A stretch of DNA of 64,000 nt from positions 172,392 to 236,391 of IMG/VR virus record IMGVR_UViG_3300043464_001630; one strand, written 5' to 3'. The DNA comes from a virus. Every line of letters begins with the position of its first letter. Within the stretch, counting starts at the first letter, position 1. The notes below the pieces were generated by a model. That model searched no databases and had not been told where the DNA came from. It was given only the letters and a program-made list of their open reading frames with translations. Both the position numbers and the translations under genes were made by a program. Below, one piece after another: positions 58,125-64,000 of this stretch.

Positions 58125-58409
58125 ATGGAAGAAGAATACGAAGCAATCGACAAGATCATCAATAGAGTAATGGCTAGATACGGTAATATTGGTCACGTAA
58201 ATATGCTAGAACTTCTTCGGGAGGTCACCATAGCAGCTCTAGAAGAGGGACATAAAGCTGGGTGCGACAACGGTTATGAAGAAGGCTTACAAAATATTTC
58301 TCCGGAACAATACGAACTTATCATGGAAAAGGTTCAGGTAAAGATTGACGAAGCCTTTTTAGCAGGCTACGAAGCAGGTCTTGATGCTGCTTATATTACC
58401 AATCAATAA
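58125..58409 (+). CDS. Unknown 94-aa helical protein
   Basis: Two similar halves with GHKAGCDNGYEEGL and AGYEAGLDAAY, i.e. a degenerate G-x2-A-G-x3-G-x2-x-G-L repeat. Last gene of the small-gene block. Not recognised. Confidence 0.5.
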   Translation: MEEEYEAIDKIINRVMARYGNIGHVNMLELLREVTIAALEEGHKAGCDNGYEEGLQNISPEQYELIMEKVQVKIDEAFLAGYEAGLDAAYITNQ

Positions 58410-58463
58410 TTATTTCACTTTATCAGAAATAAAAGCAAAAGAAAAGAATCAAATTAAACTAGA

Positions 58464-59069
58464 ATGCTTTTTGATAAAATTGTGAATAACTTTCTACAAA
58501 CATCTTATTTTGTGGAAAGTCCTATGTATTATGATGGCGTTTTTAATGATCAATTACAAAAACTCGATCATAACAAAAACATAGCCGATGGCGTCATCAA
58601 AAAATACGAAAAGTTCGATAATTTTAAATCTTGGAATGTATATAAAATTCCTGATGGTTTTGACGAGAATAAATTCACTTACTGTTTAATTAAACAAAAT
58701 AACGTTGATTGTTTTATAGAAATATCCAAAAAATCTTCCTATAATTTTTCTACTGGAGTCTGGCAAAGAAAAGACACAACCAAAGGACTAGCAAGAGATT
58801 TCTTTTTGAATTTTTTACCTAAGTATTACGATTCTATAATTTCTGATAAAACAGCTAACAAACTAGGAATAAGCTTTTACAAAAAACTACTAGACGATGC
58901 ACTATCTTTGGGATACACTGTTACAGTCCTCAACGGATCTCATAAAAACGAAGAACCTTACGATCCTAATAAATTCGATAGTTATTGGATCACTGTAGAT
59001 AGAGATGTACCGACACATCCAACATTTATAACTTCTAAAGATATTCTTTTTAAAATTTATTTCAAATGA
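58464..59069 (+). CDS. Unknown 201-aa protein, acetyltransferase-like outline
   Basis: Starts MLFDKIVNNFLQTSYFVESP. Middle strand CLIKQNNVDCFIEISKKSSY, then GVWQRKDTTKGLARDFFLNF and a final SYWITVDRD. The order strand, basic loop, helix is reminiscent of GNAT enzymes and is seen in other T4-like virion-associated proteins. This is weak, and I would not assign an activity. Confidence 0.5.
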   Translation: MLFDKIVNNFLQTSYFVESPMYYDGVFNDQLQKLDHNKNIADGVIKKYEKFDNFKSWNVYKIPDGFDENKFTYCLIKQNNVDCFIEISKKSSYNFSTGVWQRKDTTKGLARDFFLNFLPKYYDSIISDKTANKLGISFYKKLLDDALSLGYTVTVLNGSHKNEEPYDPNKFDSYWITVDRDVPTHPTFITSKDILFKIYFK

Positions 59070-59106
59070 AAAAATATTTAGACTTTGAGGAGAAACCGGA
59101 AAAGGG

Positions 59107-59664
59107 TTATTTGCCCCTCGTTTTGAGATAAAGTATCCCAAAAAATATTCCAACAGGATTAGCAATGAGGGGAATAACTGCAATAGTTGCAATTACAATT
59201 CCAATGGCTTTGAGAATATTTCCAGCAGTTGCTGCGGGTTTTTTAACAATGTCCATGAATTTTTGTACGGCGCTTTTAACTTGTTCTGTAGATTCGGAGT
59301 TTTTTTCAGGCATTGCTACTTTAGATCTTCGTTTACTTAAAATTTCCATCTCTTCTGGGGAAAATCCTTCTGATCCTCCTCGCATTAAGTCTTTCGCGTC
59401 CCATCGTTGTGGTTCGTAATAATTACCAGAAGACTCAGATACTTGCTCGTTCGTAATCATATCCTGTAACTCTTTTGCTGAACGAGCTTGCCTCAATTGA
59501 TCGTATACTTCTGGAGCAAATCGTTTAATGGTTTGAGCAACAGTACTCATTGCCCAATCAACGAGTTTATTCTTTAATGCATTAGCAATACCTTCATTTA
59601 ATAATTCATCATGACGGACTTGGGTATATAGTTCAGCTAGTAATTCGGAATCATTTTTACGCAT
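59107..59664 (-). CDS. Putative head-packaged protein with C-terminal membrane helices
   Basis: This 185-aa protein starts with helix DSELLAELYTQVRHDELLNE followed by GIANAL, like a targeting peptide plus cleavage site. A helical middle contains KRFAPEVYDQLRQARSAKEL. The last 50 residues are hydrophobic (NILKAIGIVIATIAVIPLIA, VGIFFGILYL). Such layout suits a virion protein that enters the host membrane at infection. Confidence 0.55.
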   Translation of the reverse strand: MRKNDSELLAELYTQVRHDELLNEGIANALKNKLVDWAMSTVAQTIKRFAPEVYDQLRQARSAKELQDMITNEQVSESSGNYYEPQRWDAKDLMRGGSEGFSPEEMEILSKRRSKVAMPEKNSESTEQVKSAVQKFMDIVKKPAATAGNILKAIGIVIATIAVIPLIANPVGIFFGILYLKTRGK

Positions 59665-59669
59665 AATTT

Positions 59670-59677
59670 TATTTATC
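59670..59677 (-). promoter_or_regulatory. Late-promoter motif GATAAATA
   Basis: Exactly 5 nt before ATG 59664. Confidence 0.7.
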
Positions 59678-59695
59678 TTTTACTAAAAGATTTTC

Positions 59696-59703
59696 TATTT
59701 ATC
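59696..59703 (-). promoter_or_regulatory. Second GATAAATA upstream of the same gene
   Basis: A copy 26 bp further upstream. Transcripts from it would have a short leader, so the gene may have tandem late starts, or this copy is chance. Confidence 0.35.
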
Positions 59704-59739
59704 TTTTCAAATAAAAGTTACGAAAGATCTAAAGAAGAG

Positions 59740-59768
59740 TTGACTTGTCTTCATCGTATCTGTAATAT
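59740..59768 (+). promoter_or_regulatory. Sigma70-like promoter TTGACT-17-TAATAT
   Basis: -35 TTGACT 59740-59745, 17-bp spacer, -10 TAATAT 59763-59768. The predicted start is the A of ATG 59775. Confidence 0.55.
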
Positions 59769-59774
59769 GTACAC

Positions 59775-59825
59775 ATGGAAGAGAACGGAGATAGAATTCC
59801 TATTAAAGAGCAGAATCTTTCCTGA
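59775..59825 (+). CDS. Possible leaderless 16-aa ORF
   Basis: ATG 59775 to TGA 59825, encoding MEENGDRIPIKEQNLS, placed exactly at the predicted start point of the promoter before it. Very short, so it may only be a translated leader of the downstream gene. Confidence 0.3.
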   Translation: MEENGDRIPIKEQNLS

Positions 59826-59855
59826 AAGTAAAAGAAAAAAAAAGATTAAAATTAA

Positions 59856-59863
59856 AATAAATA
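59856..59863 (+). promoter_or_regulatory. Late-promoter motif AATAAATA
   Basis: 9 nt before ATG 59873. Confidence 0.5.
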
Positions 59864-59872
59864 ATCACCAAT

Positions 59873-60316
59873 ATGAGTAATGATATTAAAATAATAAGTG
59901 AGATATATTCTCGCATATACTTAGAGAATAATTCATCCGAAGCACTTGAAAAGTTTGCCTCTGATCTCCATGAAGTATGGCGTAATGGATGGATTAAACA
60001 AAACGGTGGCAAAAGTCTACCGAGAATGAAGAAAGGTTCTAAAGGACAAGAAGTAGATATAAATGTACCATTTTCTAAATTAGATGCAGCATGGCGAAAA
60101 GAAAATGAAGAAGCAGCTAAAGCTGCTTTACAAGCTGTTAATCAATTTCCAAATGACGAAGAAGCAGCAGCAGATTTCATCCATAGAGAATGGATGAAAC
60201 GTAATCCGAAGGGAGATTGGAATGCAGCACAACACGTACCATACAAATCTCTTCCAGAAGAAGAAAAAGAAAAGGACAGAGTTCATGTCCGATCTATGAA
60301 ATCTTTATTAAGTTAA
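59873..60316 (+). CDS. RyR-domain-like protein, possibly head-packaged
   Basis: This 147-aa protein begins with a helix ending IYSRIYLENN. Then come two helical repeats typical of bacterial/phage RyR domains: EKFASDLHEVWRNGW with VPFSKLDAAWRKEN, and DFIHREWMKRN with VPYKSLPEEEKEKDR. RyR domains are linked to nucleotide-derived ligand recognition. With a late promoter and a targeting-like start, packaging is possible. Confidence 0.6.
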   Translation: MSNDIKIISEIYSRIYLENNSSEALEKFASDLHEVWRNGWIKQNGGKSLPRMKKGSKGQEVDINVPFSKLDAAWRKENEEAAKAALQAVNQFPNDEEAAADFIHREWMKRNPKGDWNAAQHVPYKSLPEEEKEKDRVHVRSMKSLLS

Positions 60317-60342
60317 AATTTGATTTTTTTTATTCACTTTAA

Positions 60343-60639
60343 ATGAAAAAAGTTAAAATCACAAAACTAAGTGCAGCAGAAAATCCCAAGTATCCTACAC
60401 CTGATTTCGATGGTTATGAACTAGGAAAAGAAAACGGTAATGTTTCGCTTCCTGCTGAATATATTGTAGAAGGAAACATGGAAAAAGATCCCGTAGTAGG
60501 ATCTAGTGTTTTTGTGGAAAGAACTTCTAGAAATGGTGTAAAATCCTATGGATGTTTTTATACATCTCCTGTGACTGAAATTACTGAAAATGGATTTAAA
60601 ACACAAAATTCAATATATAAGCTAGAAGTTCTTGATTAA
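60343..60639 (+). CDS. Conserved phage hypothetical, beta-barrel-like
   Basis: 98 aa. VSLPAEYIVEGNMEKDPVVG, SSVFVERTSRNGVKSYGCFY and TSPVTEI are a recurrent pattern in T4-like phage proteins and suggest an SH3/OB-like barrel. Function unknown. Confidence 0.6.
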   Translation: MKKVKITKLSAAENPKYPTPDFDGYELGKENGNVSLPAEYIVEGNMEKDPVVGSSVFVERTSRNGVKSYGCFYTSPVTEITENGFKTQNSIYKLEVLD

Positions 60640-60666
60640 ACAAAAAATTTAAATTATACTAAAAAT

Positions 60667-60894
60667 ATGGAAACAATTCTAGTAATCAGCAATCAAGTAG
60701 TACGGGATAATGCAAAAGTTAATTTTCCTGATTTGAATTATCCAAATTCAGGAGACACTGTACTCAGGTATCTACACAAGATCGACTACGAAAATCTACG
60801 CCTTCAGCTAGATGGAGAAGATGGAATCTGGTTTGAACATCCTAATCTTCCAAAAGGTGTAGGATTCTTTACAACAATTAAGAAAAAGAAATGA
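60667..60894 (+). CDS. Unknown 75-aa protein
   Basis: LVISNQVVRDNAKVNFPDLN start, Lys-rich end. Overlaps the next gene by 4 bp. Not recognised. Confidence 0.5.
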   Translation: METILVISNQVVRDNAKVNFPDLNYPNSGDTVLRYLHKIDYENLRLQLDGEDGIWFEHPNLPKGVGFFTTIKKKK

Positions 60895-61100
60895 ATGAAT
60901 CTAAATTAGATCAGTTATTATTAGATATTTTATCCGATATAGATTTAGATATTTCTTGTTTGGAACTAGAAAGAATTGAACTTAAACTGAACTCTTTTAA
61001 AAATCTTATCCAAAAAGCATATATGACGGGACAGTGTCATGCTTTTGACGAAGTTTATGCTCTAATAGAGAAAGCTATAGAAAATAAAAAAGATAACTAA
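60891..61100 (+). CDS. Unknown 69-aa helical protein
   Basis: SKLDQLLLDILSDIDLDISC, leucine-rich helices, charged end. Not recognised. Confidence 0.48.
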   Translation: MNESKLDQLLLDILSDIDLDISCLELERIELKLNSFKNLIQKAYMTGQCHAFDEVYALIEKAIENKKDN

Positions 61101-61109
61101 TCTCCATAC

Positions 61110-61757
61110 ATGGAAACTTTATATTATCAATCATTATTAAAAGAATGTTCTTTAGTAGAACCGAAGAACACTAATAATGATTGGAAATATATCTTTTCTG
61201 TATATGAAAAATGCTATCAACTACAAATCTTAGAAAAGTTCGAATTCTCTTCGGAAACTAAAAAAGATAAAGTTACTGAACATAATTACAAGATAGAAAC
61301 AAAATCTGGAAAAGTCTTCAGTGTTTTGATATCTTATTATAATTCAGATAATAGCTACGAAATAGCTAACTCAAGCGAAACACTAGCTAAACAAAAGAGA
61401 AATAATACATTAGCAAACGAATTTGAAATTCTTAAAAACAAATTAAAGAAAGACGATTCTAAAATTTGTATAATTAATTTCATTGACTCAGATGCTAGAA
61501 ACACTTTAACAAATGAAGTTAATTACGAATCATTTGAAGTATTCTCTTCTTTAAAAGATTCGTTAATGGATAGCTTACTGAACAAAAACATGATAGAAGA
61601 TCTATCAGCCATTTCATTCAGAATATCTAAAAATGAAGGAAAAAGAAGAGAATTGTATATTAAAATGTTTAATAGATATCTAGGAAAACTATTTCCAGTT
61701 TTCTTCGAGGATAATTTAACAAACGAAGATTACGAAATTCTTTATTTCTGTAAGTAA
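61110..61757 (+). CDS. Unknown 215-aa protein
   Basis: Starts METLYYQSLLKECSLVEPKN. The middle has a restriction-fold-like alternation (NYKIETKSGKVFSVLISYYN) without a clear catalytic set. Overlaps the next gene by 1 bp. Not recognised. Confidence 0.5.
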   Translation: METLYYQSLLKECSLVEPKNTNNDWKYIFSVYEKCYQLQILEKFEFSSETKKDKVTEHNYKIETKSGKVFSVLISYYNSDNSYEIANSSETLAKQKRNNTLANEFEILKNKLKKDDSKICIINFIDSDARNTLTNEVNYESFEVFSSLKDSLMDSLLNKNMIEDLSAISFRISKNEGKRRELYIKMFNRYLGKLFPVFFEDNLTNEDYEILYFCK

Positions 61758-61996
61758 TGAGTAACTACGACGTAAAATTCGTACATGACAAAGATCCAAT
61801 ATTCAATATGTGGCTGGTATCTGATGATCCCGATCCACATGATGATGAAGTCGATATGAATTACGATAATTATCTAATTTACAAGAATTTCGGAGTGAAG
61901 AGAATAATTACTCCTTTAGGCACGCAAAATTTTCGCTACTACGAAATAGTAGACGAAAAGCAGTACTTTCTAAGTAAAATAAAATACGGCTTTTAA
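61757..61996 (+). CDS. Unknown 79-aa protein
   Basis: Asp-rich (WLVSDDPDPHDDEVDMNYDN), then basic. Not recognised. Confidence 0.48.
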   Translation: MSNYDVKFVHDKDPIFNMWLVSDDPDPHDDEVDMNYDNYLIYKNFGVKRIITPLGTQNFRYYEIVDEKQYFLSKIKYGF

Positions 61997-62004
61997 ACAA
62001 ACCT

Positions 62005-62082
62005 TTACTTCTTCGGAGGTACGGGTTTTTCTTTTTTTGGTTTCTTCTTTTCTTTGCGATGAGAATTGTTACCTTTTGCCAT
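62005..62082 (-). CDS. 25-aa lysine/proline-rich protein with its own late promoter
   Basis: ATG 62080-62082 on the minus strand, TAA at 62005-62007. The product is MAKGNNSHRKEKKKPKKEKP plus VPPKK: 25 residues, about half Lys. It has a perfect GATAAATA at the standard 5-nt spacing, which argues that this tiny ORF is real. A DNA- or RNA-condensing or packaged peptide is conceivable. Function unknown. Confidence 0.6.
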   Translation of the reverse strand: MAKGNNSHRKEKKKPKKEKPVPPKK

Positions 62083-62087
62083 ACTAT

Positions 62088-62095
62088 TATTTATC
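62088..62095 (-). promoter_or_regulatory. Late-promoter motif GATAAATA
   Basis: Exactly 5 nt before ATG 62082; divergent from the + strand motif at 62102. Confidence 0.7.
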
Positions 62096-62101
62096 TTTTT
62101 C

Positions 62102-62109
62102 GTTAAATA
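62102..62109 (+). promoter_or_regulatory. Late-promoter motif GTTAAATA
   Basis: Exactly 5 nt before ATG 62115, which fixes the start of the gene (the frame extends further upstream). Confidence 0.68.
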
Positions 62110-62114
62110 ATTTC

Positions 62115-62888
62115 ATGAATTTTGATAAGCTAGTTAAGCGTTTAACCGAAGCACCAGTAGGTGATATTGGTTTACACGGTGATTGGGAAAATGAAAAACT
62201 ACACCGTTATGATCGTCCTTCTATGCGAGCATTGAAAAAAGAAGGATATCTAGAAAAAGTAAAATCAAAGTTCGCAAAAGATATCGCAGTAAATTTTAAC
62301 TTATTTTTCGTTAAATCTGCACAAGCTGGCAAACATAGAGAAGTAGGAATTGTTTCTCCTGATAGATTACGTTCTATGATTTCAGATGTAAATTTAGATC
62401 CTATATTAAATTCTTCTAATGAGAATAATATTACGATTGTGTTCACAAATAACGTAGGCGATCAGAAAGTTCCGTTAACTCCTTGGATTATTGCACACAG
62501 AACTAGTCATGCTCTTTATCGTGGATCAATGAACGATAAAGAAATAAAAAGAGAATATACTTTTTTTATGCAAGAATACAAAAATACGTTAAAACATTGT
62601 TACGGTATTTTAATAAATGACTACGGAAGTGGTGTGGATAAAGATAATAGTCAGAAATTAAAGAGATTCTTTAGTACTGTAGGTACATTCAAATCGGCTA
62701 GAGATAAAAAAGTTATACGTCCATTTGAGTTTATCCATGAATGTTTCGCGCAATATCTAATGGAAGGTGGAATTACGTTTAACGAAGGAGAAGAAAGAAG
62801 AATGTGTTCATACGAATTACAAACTAACTTCGAAGCTTTATTCAGTCATGTGTTGTATAAATCTGAGGGCAAAATTTTTGTGATGTAG
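62115..62888 (+). CDS. Virion-associated protein with targeting-like N-terminus
   Basis: This 257-aa protein starts MNFDKLVKRLTEAPVGDIGL, the clearest T4-like capsid-targeting peptide here (cleavage expected after LTE). The core has VPLTPWIIAHRTSHALYRGS, a block I associate with large-phage proteins of unknown role, and later FEFIHECFAQYLMEGGI. His and Glu residues (HRTSH, HE) could bind metal but no standard HExxH is present. It is probably a packaged protein. Confidence 0.6.
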   Translation: MNFDKLVKRLTEAPVGDIGLHGDWENEKLHRYDRPSMRALKKEGYLEKVKSKFAKDIAVNFNLFFVKSAQAGKHREVGIVSPDRLRSMISDVNLDPILNSSNENNITIVFTNNVGDQKVPLTPWIIAHRTSHALYRGSMNDKEIKREYTFFMQEYKNTLKHCYGILINDYGSGVDKDNSQKLKRFFSTVGTFKSARDKKVIRPFEFIHECFAQYLMEGGITFNEGEERRMCSYELQTNFEALFSHVLYKSEGKIFVM

Positions 62889-62891
62889 GCA

Positions 62892-62919
62892 TTGACACTC
62901 ATCATTTTTCTGTTAATAT
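62892..62919 (+). promoter_or_regulatory. Sigma70-like promoter of the structured RNA
   Basis: TTGACA (62892-62897), 16-bp spacer, TAATAT (62914-62919). The start at about 62926 coincides with the first helix of the predicted RNA. Confidence 0.6.
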
Positions 62920-62925
62920 AGGCCA

Positions 62926-63063
62926 CATCAGAGAGATTTAGGTTAGTTTAAAGTTTTATCTCTGATATTGCATGGCGTAAACACTAACCTTAGACGTTAA
63001 TGGATCGGACTACTTCCGGTCGTATCGTTGAACGAAGTGACAATATCCGGAATAAAACACTTC
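62926..63063 (+). ncRNA. Candidate non-coding RNA with a pseudoknot
   Basis: Part of the 362-bp gene-free stretch 62889-63250. Helix A: ATCAGAGA (62927-62934) with TCTCTGAT (62959-62966). Helix B: AGGTTAGT (62940-62947) with ACTAACCT (62983-62990). B starts in the loop of A and closes beyond it, which is an H-type pseudoknot of two perfect 8-bp helices. Further stems: GATCGGA/TCCGGTC (63003-63021, one G-U) and GAAGTG/CACTTC (63034-63063). There is no reading frame. It sits upstream of a TROVE-like gene. I cannot match it to a known riboswitch or ribozyme. Confidence 0.55.
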
Positions 63064-63071
63064 AAAAGTAA

Positions 63072-63099
63072 TTGACTACAAAAAACTTTCTGCTACTAT
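63072..63099 (+). promoter_or_regulatory. Extended -10 promoter of the DUF2828 gene
   Basis: TTGACT (63072-63077), 16-bp spacer, TGC-TACTAT (-10 at 63094-63099 with an upstream TG). Leader about 145 nt. Confidence 0.65.
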
Positions 63100-63113
63100 A
63101 GCACCATCAATTT

Positions 63114-63172
63114 TAGATGCGGAACTGCAAATCCACCTATGACTATGTTCTCCCCCAGAACAACCGCATCTA
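63114..63172 (+). promoter_or_regulatory. Structured 5' leader of the DUF2828 gene
   Basis: TAGATGCGG (63114-63122) pairs perfectly with CCGCATCTA (63164-63172). Inside, TGTTCT (63146-63151) pairs with AGAACA (63157-63162) around CCCCC. The leader is otherwise open and could bind a protein or small molecule. Confidence 0.55.
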
Positions 63173-63250
63173 GCTCTCAGATAGAAACAGCAAACCTAAA
63201 ATACACCGCACGGCTTTCATGCCGCTTATAAAAAACCTATCTAGTAAATT

Positions 63251-63982
63251 ATGAACTCACTAATCAACGCAATCCAAAACAAACAGAACGTAACGACCAC
63301 TGAAAATGGTGCAGCTACACTAATTTCTTCTTTAAAATGTACTGTGGATTTCTTTGGCTTGGGAGGAGCACTACGTACTCGTACTGATGCTGATGTTATT
63401 TCTTTGTTCAGTAAAGCTTTTGCAGAAGATCCCTTGATTGCTGTTAAAACTCTGTTTTTTATCAGAGATTGCCGCTCTGGAAGTGGTGAACGTAAAACTT
63501 TTCGTACTATCTTTAACTGGCTATCTAAAGAGTATCCAGAAGTGGCAATTAAGAATCTACAAAATGTAGTAGAGTTTGGACGTTGGGATGATCTATACTC
63601 TACACGGGGAACCGACATTTGGAAGAGTCATGTTCTTCCGATGATCCAAAACGAATGGTTCAAGGGTGGAACTCCTTCACTGGCTTGGAAATGGTTTCCA
63701 TCGAATAACACATCCAGTAAAGAAACTCGTACTATTGCTGAAGAGATTCGTTCATTCTTGGGAATTTCTCCCCGTACTTACCGCAAGACTCTTTCAGAGA
63801 AGCGTGCTATTCTAGACATTGTAGAACGCAAAATGTGTTCTAATAACTGGTCTGATATCAATTACAAAGGAGTACCATCGAAAGCTGCTCTAAATTACAA
63901 GGATGCTTTCGATAAACACGATCATGATCGTTATCAACAATATATTTCAGATGTAAAAGCAGGAAAAACTACTATTAATTAA
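63251..63982 (+). CDS. DUF2828/TROVE-like N-terminal domain, frame cut by TAA
   Basis: This 243-aa product matches the HEAT-like N-terminal domain of phage DUF2828 (TROVE-vWA-like) proteins: FFGLGGALRTRTDADVISLF, KTLFFIRDCRSGSGERKTFR, VVEFGRWDDLY and SDINYKGVPSKAALNYKDAF. Family members are usually far longer and end in a von Willebrand A-like domain. Here the frame stops at TAA 63980-63982, yet the same frame continues directly with GTLYPY, which is the expected next segment of the family. So the stop replaces a single residue. Either the gene is nonsense-mutated or split, the stop is read through, or there is a base error. The window ends 18 bp later. Confidence 0.75.
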   Translation: MNSLINAIQNKQNVTTTENGAATLISSLKCTVDFFGLGGALRTRTDADVISLFSKAFAEDPLIAVKTLFFIRDCRSGSGERKTFRTIFNWLSKEYPEVAIKNLQNVVEFGRWDDLYSTRGTDIWKSHVLPMIQNEWFKGGTPSLAWKWFPSNNTSSKETRTIAEEIRSFLGISPRTYRKTLSEKRAILDIVERKMCSNNWSDINYKGVPSKAALNYKDAFDKHDHDRYQQYISDVKAGKTTIN

Positions 63983-64000
63983 GGAACACTATACCCTTAT

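Noticed and set aside
62926-62990. HDV-like ribozyme or preQ1-type pseudoknot
   Set aside because: Only two interleaved helices match; the nested double pseudoknot of HDV and the preQ1 consensus are not present.
63980-63982. Genome-wide reassignment of TAA as a sense codon
   Set aside because: Nearly all other genes end in TAA directly before the next start, so TAA is a working stop in this phage.
1-64000. CRISPR array or tRNA genes
   Set aside because: Repeats found are coding and in frame; no regularly spaced short repeats with spacers. No cloverleaf with T-loop consensus was recognised by eye.

Overview
This window is part of a large, AT-rich tailed-phage genome (Caudoviricetes), most likely a T4-related or jumbo myovirus. 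The evidence is a long cluster of tail-fibre and adhesin genes, a T4-style nucleotide and RNA toolbox (dCMP deaminase, Rnl1-like and Rnl5-like RNA ligases, AAA ATPases), a T4-like late-promoter motif, and many very small, tightly packed genes. No host genes, tRNAs, integrase or CRISPR array are visible. The host cannot be named. The putative host-type promoters look like ordinary TTGACA/TATAAT, while start codons almost never follow a Shine-Dalgarno sequence.

Layout. (1) 1-1736: the end of a zinc-finger gene, a canonical tnpB, and the 3' remnant of a broken gene. (2) 1733-28304, almost all minus strand: the adhesion module. It holds a 1325-aa repeat fibre, three related small fibres, two giant LamG/beta-helix adhesins, a second fibre with the same C-terminal cap as the first, N-x-G-T-V solenoid proteins, five proteins sharing an IKRR...GELAFNE...LYYG anchor, and an embedded glycosyltransferase-sulfotransferase pair. 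(3) 28324-30418, plus strand: dCMP deaminase, a Dps-like ferritin fold, a DUF1737-like protein and small conserved proteins. (4) 31313-41460, plus strand: a second deaminase-fold protein, a MoxR-type ATPase with its vWA/zincin partner, an Rnl5-like RNA ligase, another AAA ATPase, an Rnl1-like RNA ligase and a calcineurin-like phosphoesterase. A GH46 chitosanase-like lysin on the minus strand (37057-37722) sits among them. (5) 41453-48544: small genes, a probable small RNA, a zincin, a second TnpB relative without zinc finger, a large membrane-active virion protein, an ECF sigma factor and a stray fibre tip. (6) 48590-58409: a methyltransferase, then about 25 short mostly unknown genes, with a ParB-like protein, a TOPRIM protein and a structured RNA at about 53.0-53.1 kb. 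(7) 58464-64000: more probable virion proteins, a 25-aa basic protein, a 362-bp gene-free but highly structured stretch, and a DUF2828/TROVE-like gene whose frame is cut by one in-frame TAA.

How the parts fit. Nearly thirty sites carry the core TAAATA directly upstream of a gene, and in 16 of them the gap to the start codon is exactly 5 nt. If the start point lies where it does in T4 late promoters, the first base of the mRNA is the first base of the start codon, so the late mRNAs would be leaderless. The ECF sigma factor at 47380-47889 is the natural candidate for reading these promoters. Several scattered genes with this promoter begin with a short helix ending in Glu (pattern like F-x-x-L-x-x-x-[IL]-x-E). 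That resembles the T4 capsid-targeting peptide and marks a possible set of proteins packaged in the head. Two RNA ligases, a phosphoesterase, MoxR-vWA and the TROVE-like gene with its structured upstream RNA suggest RNA-repair and RNA-handling functions reminiscent of bacterial rsr-yrl-rtc loci. That last link is inference.
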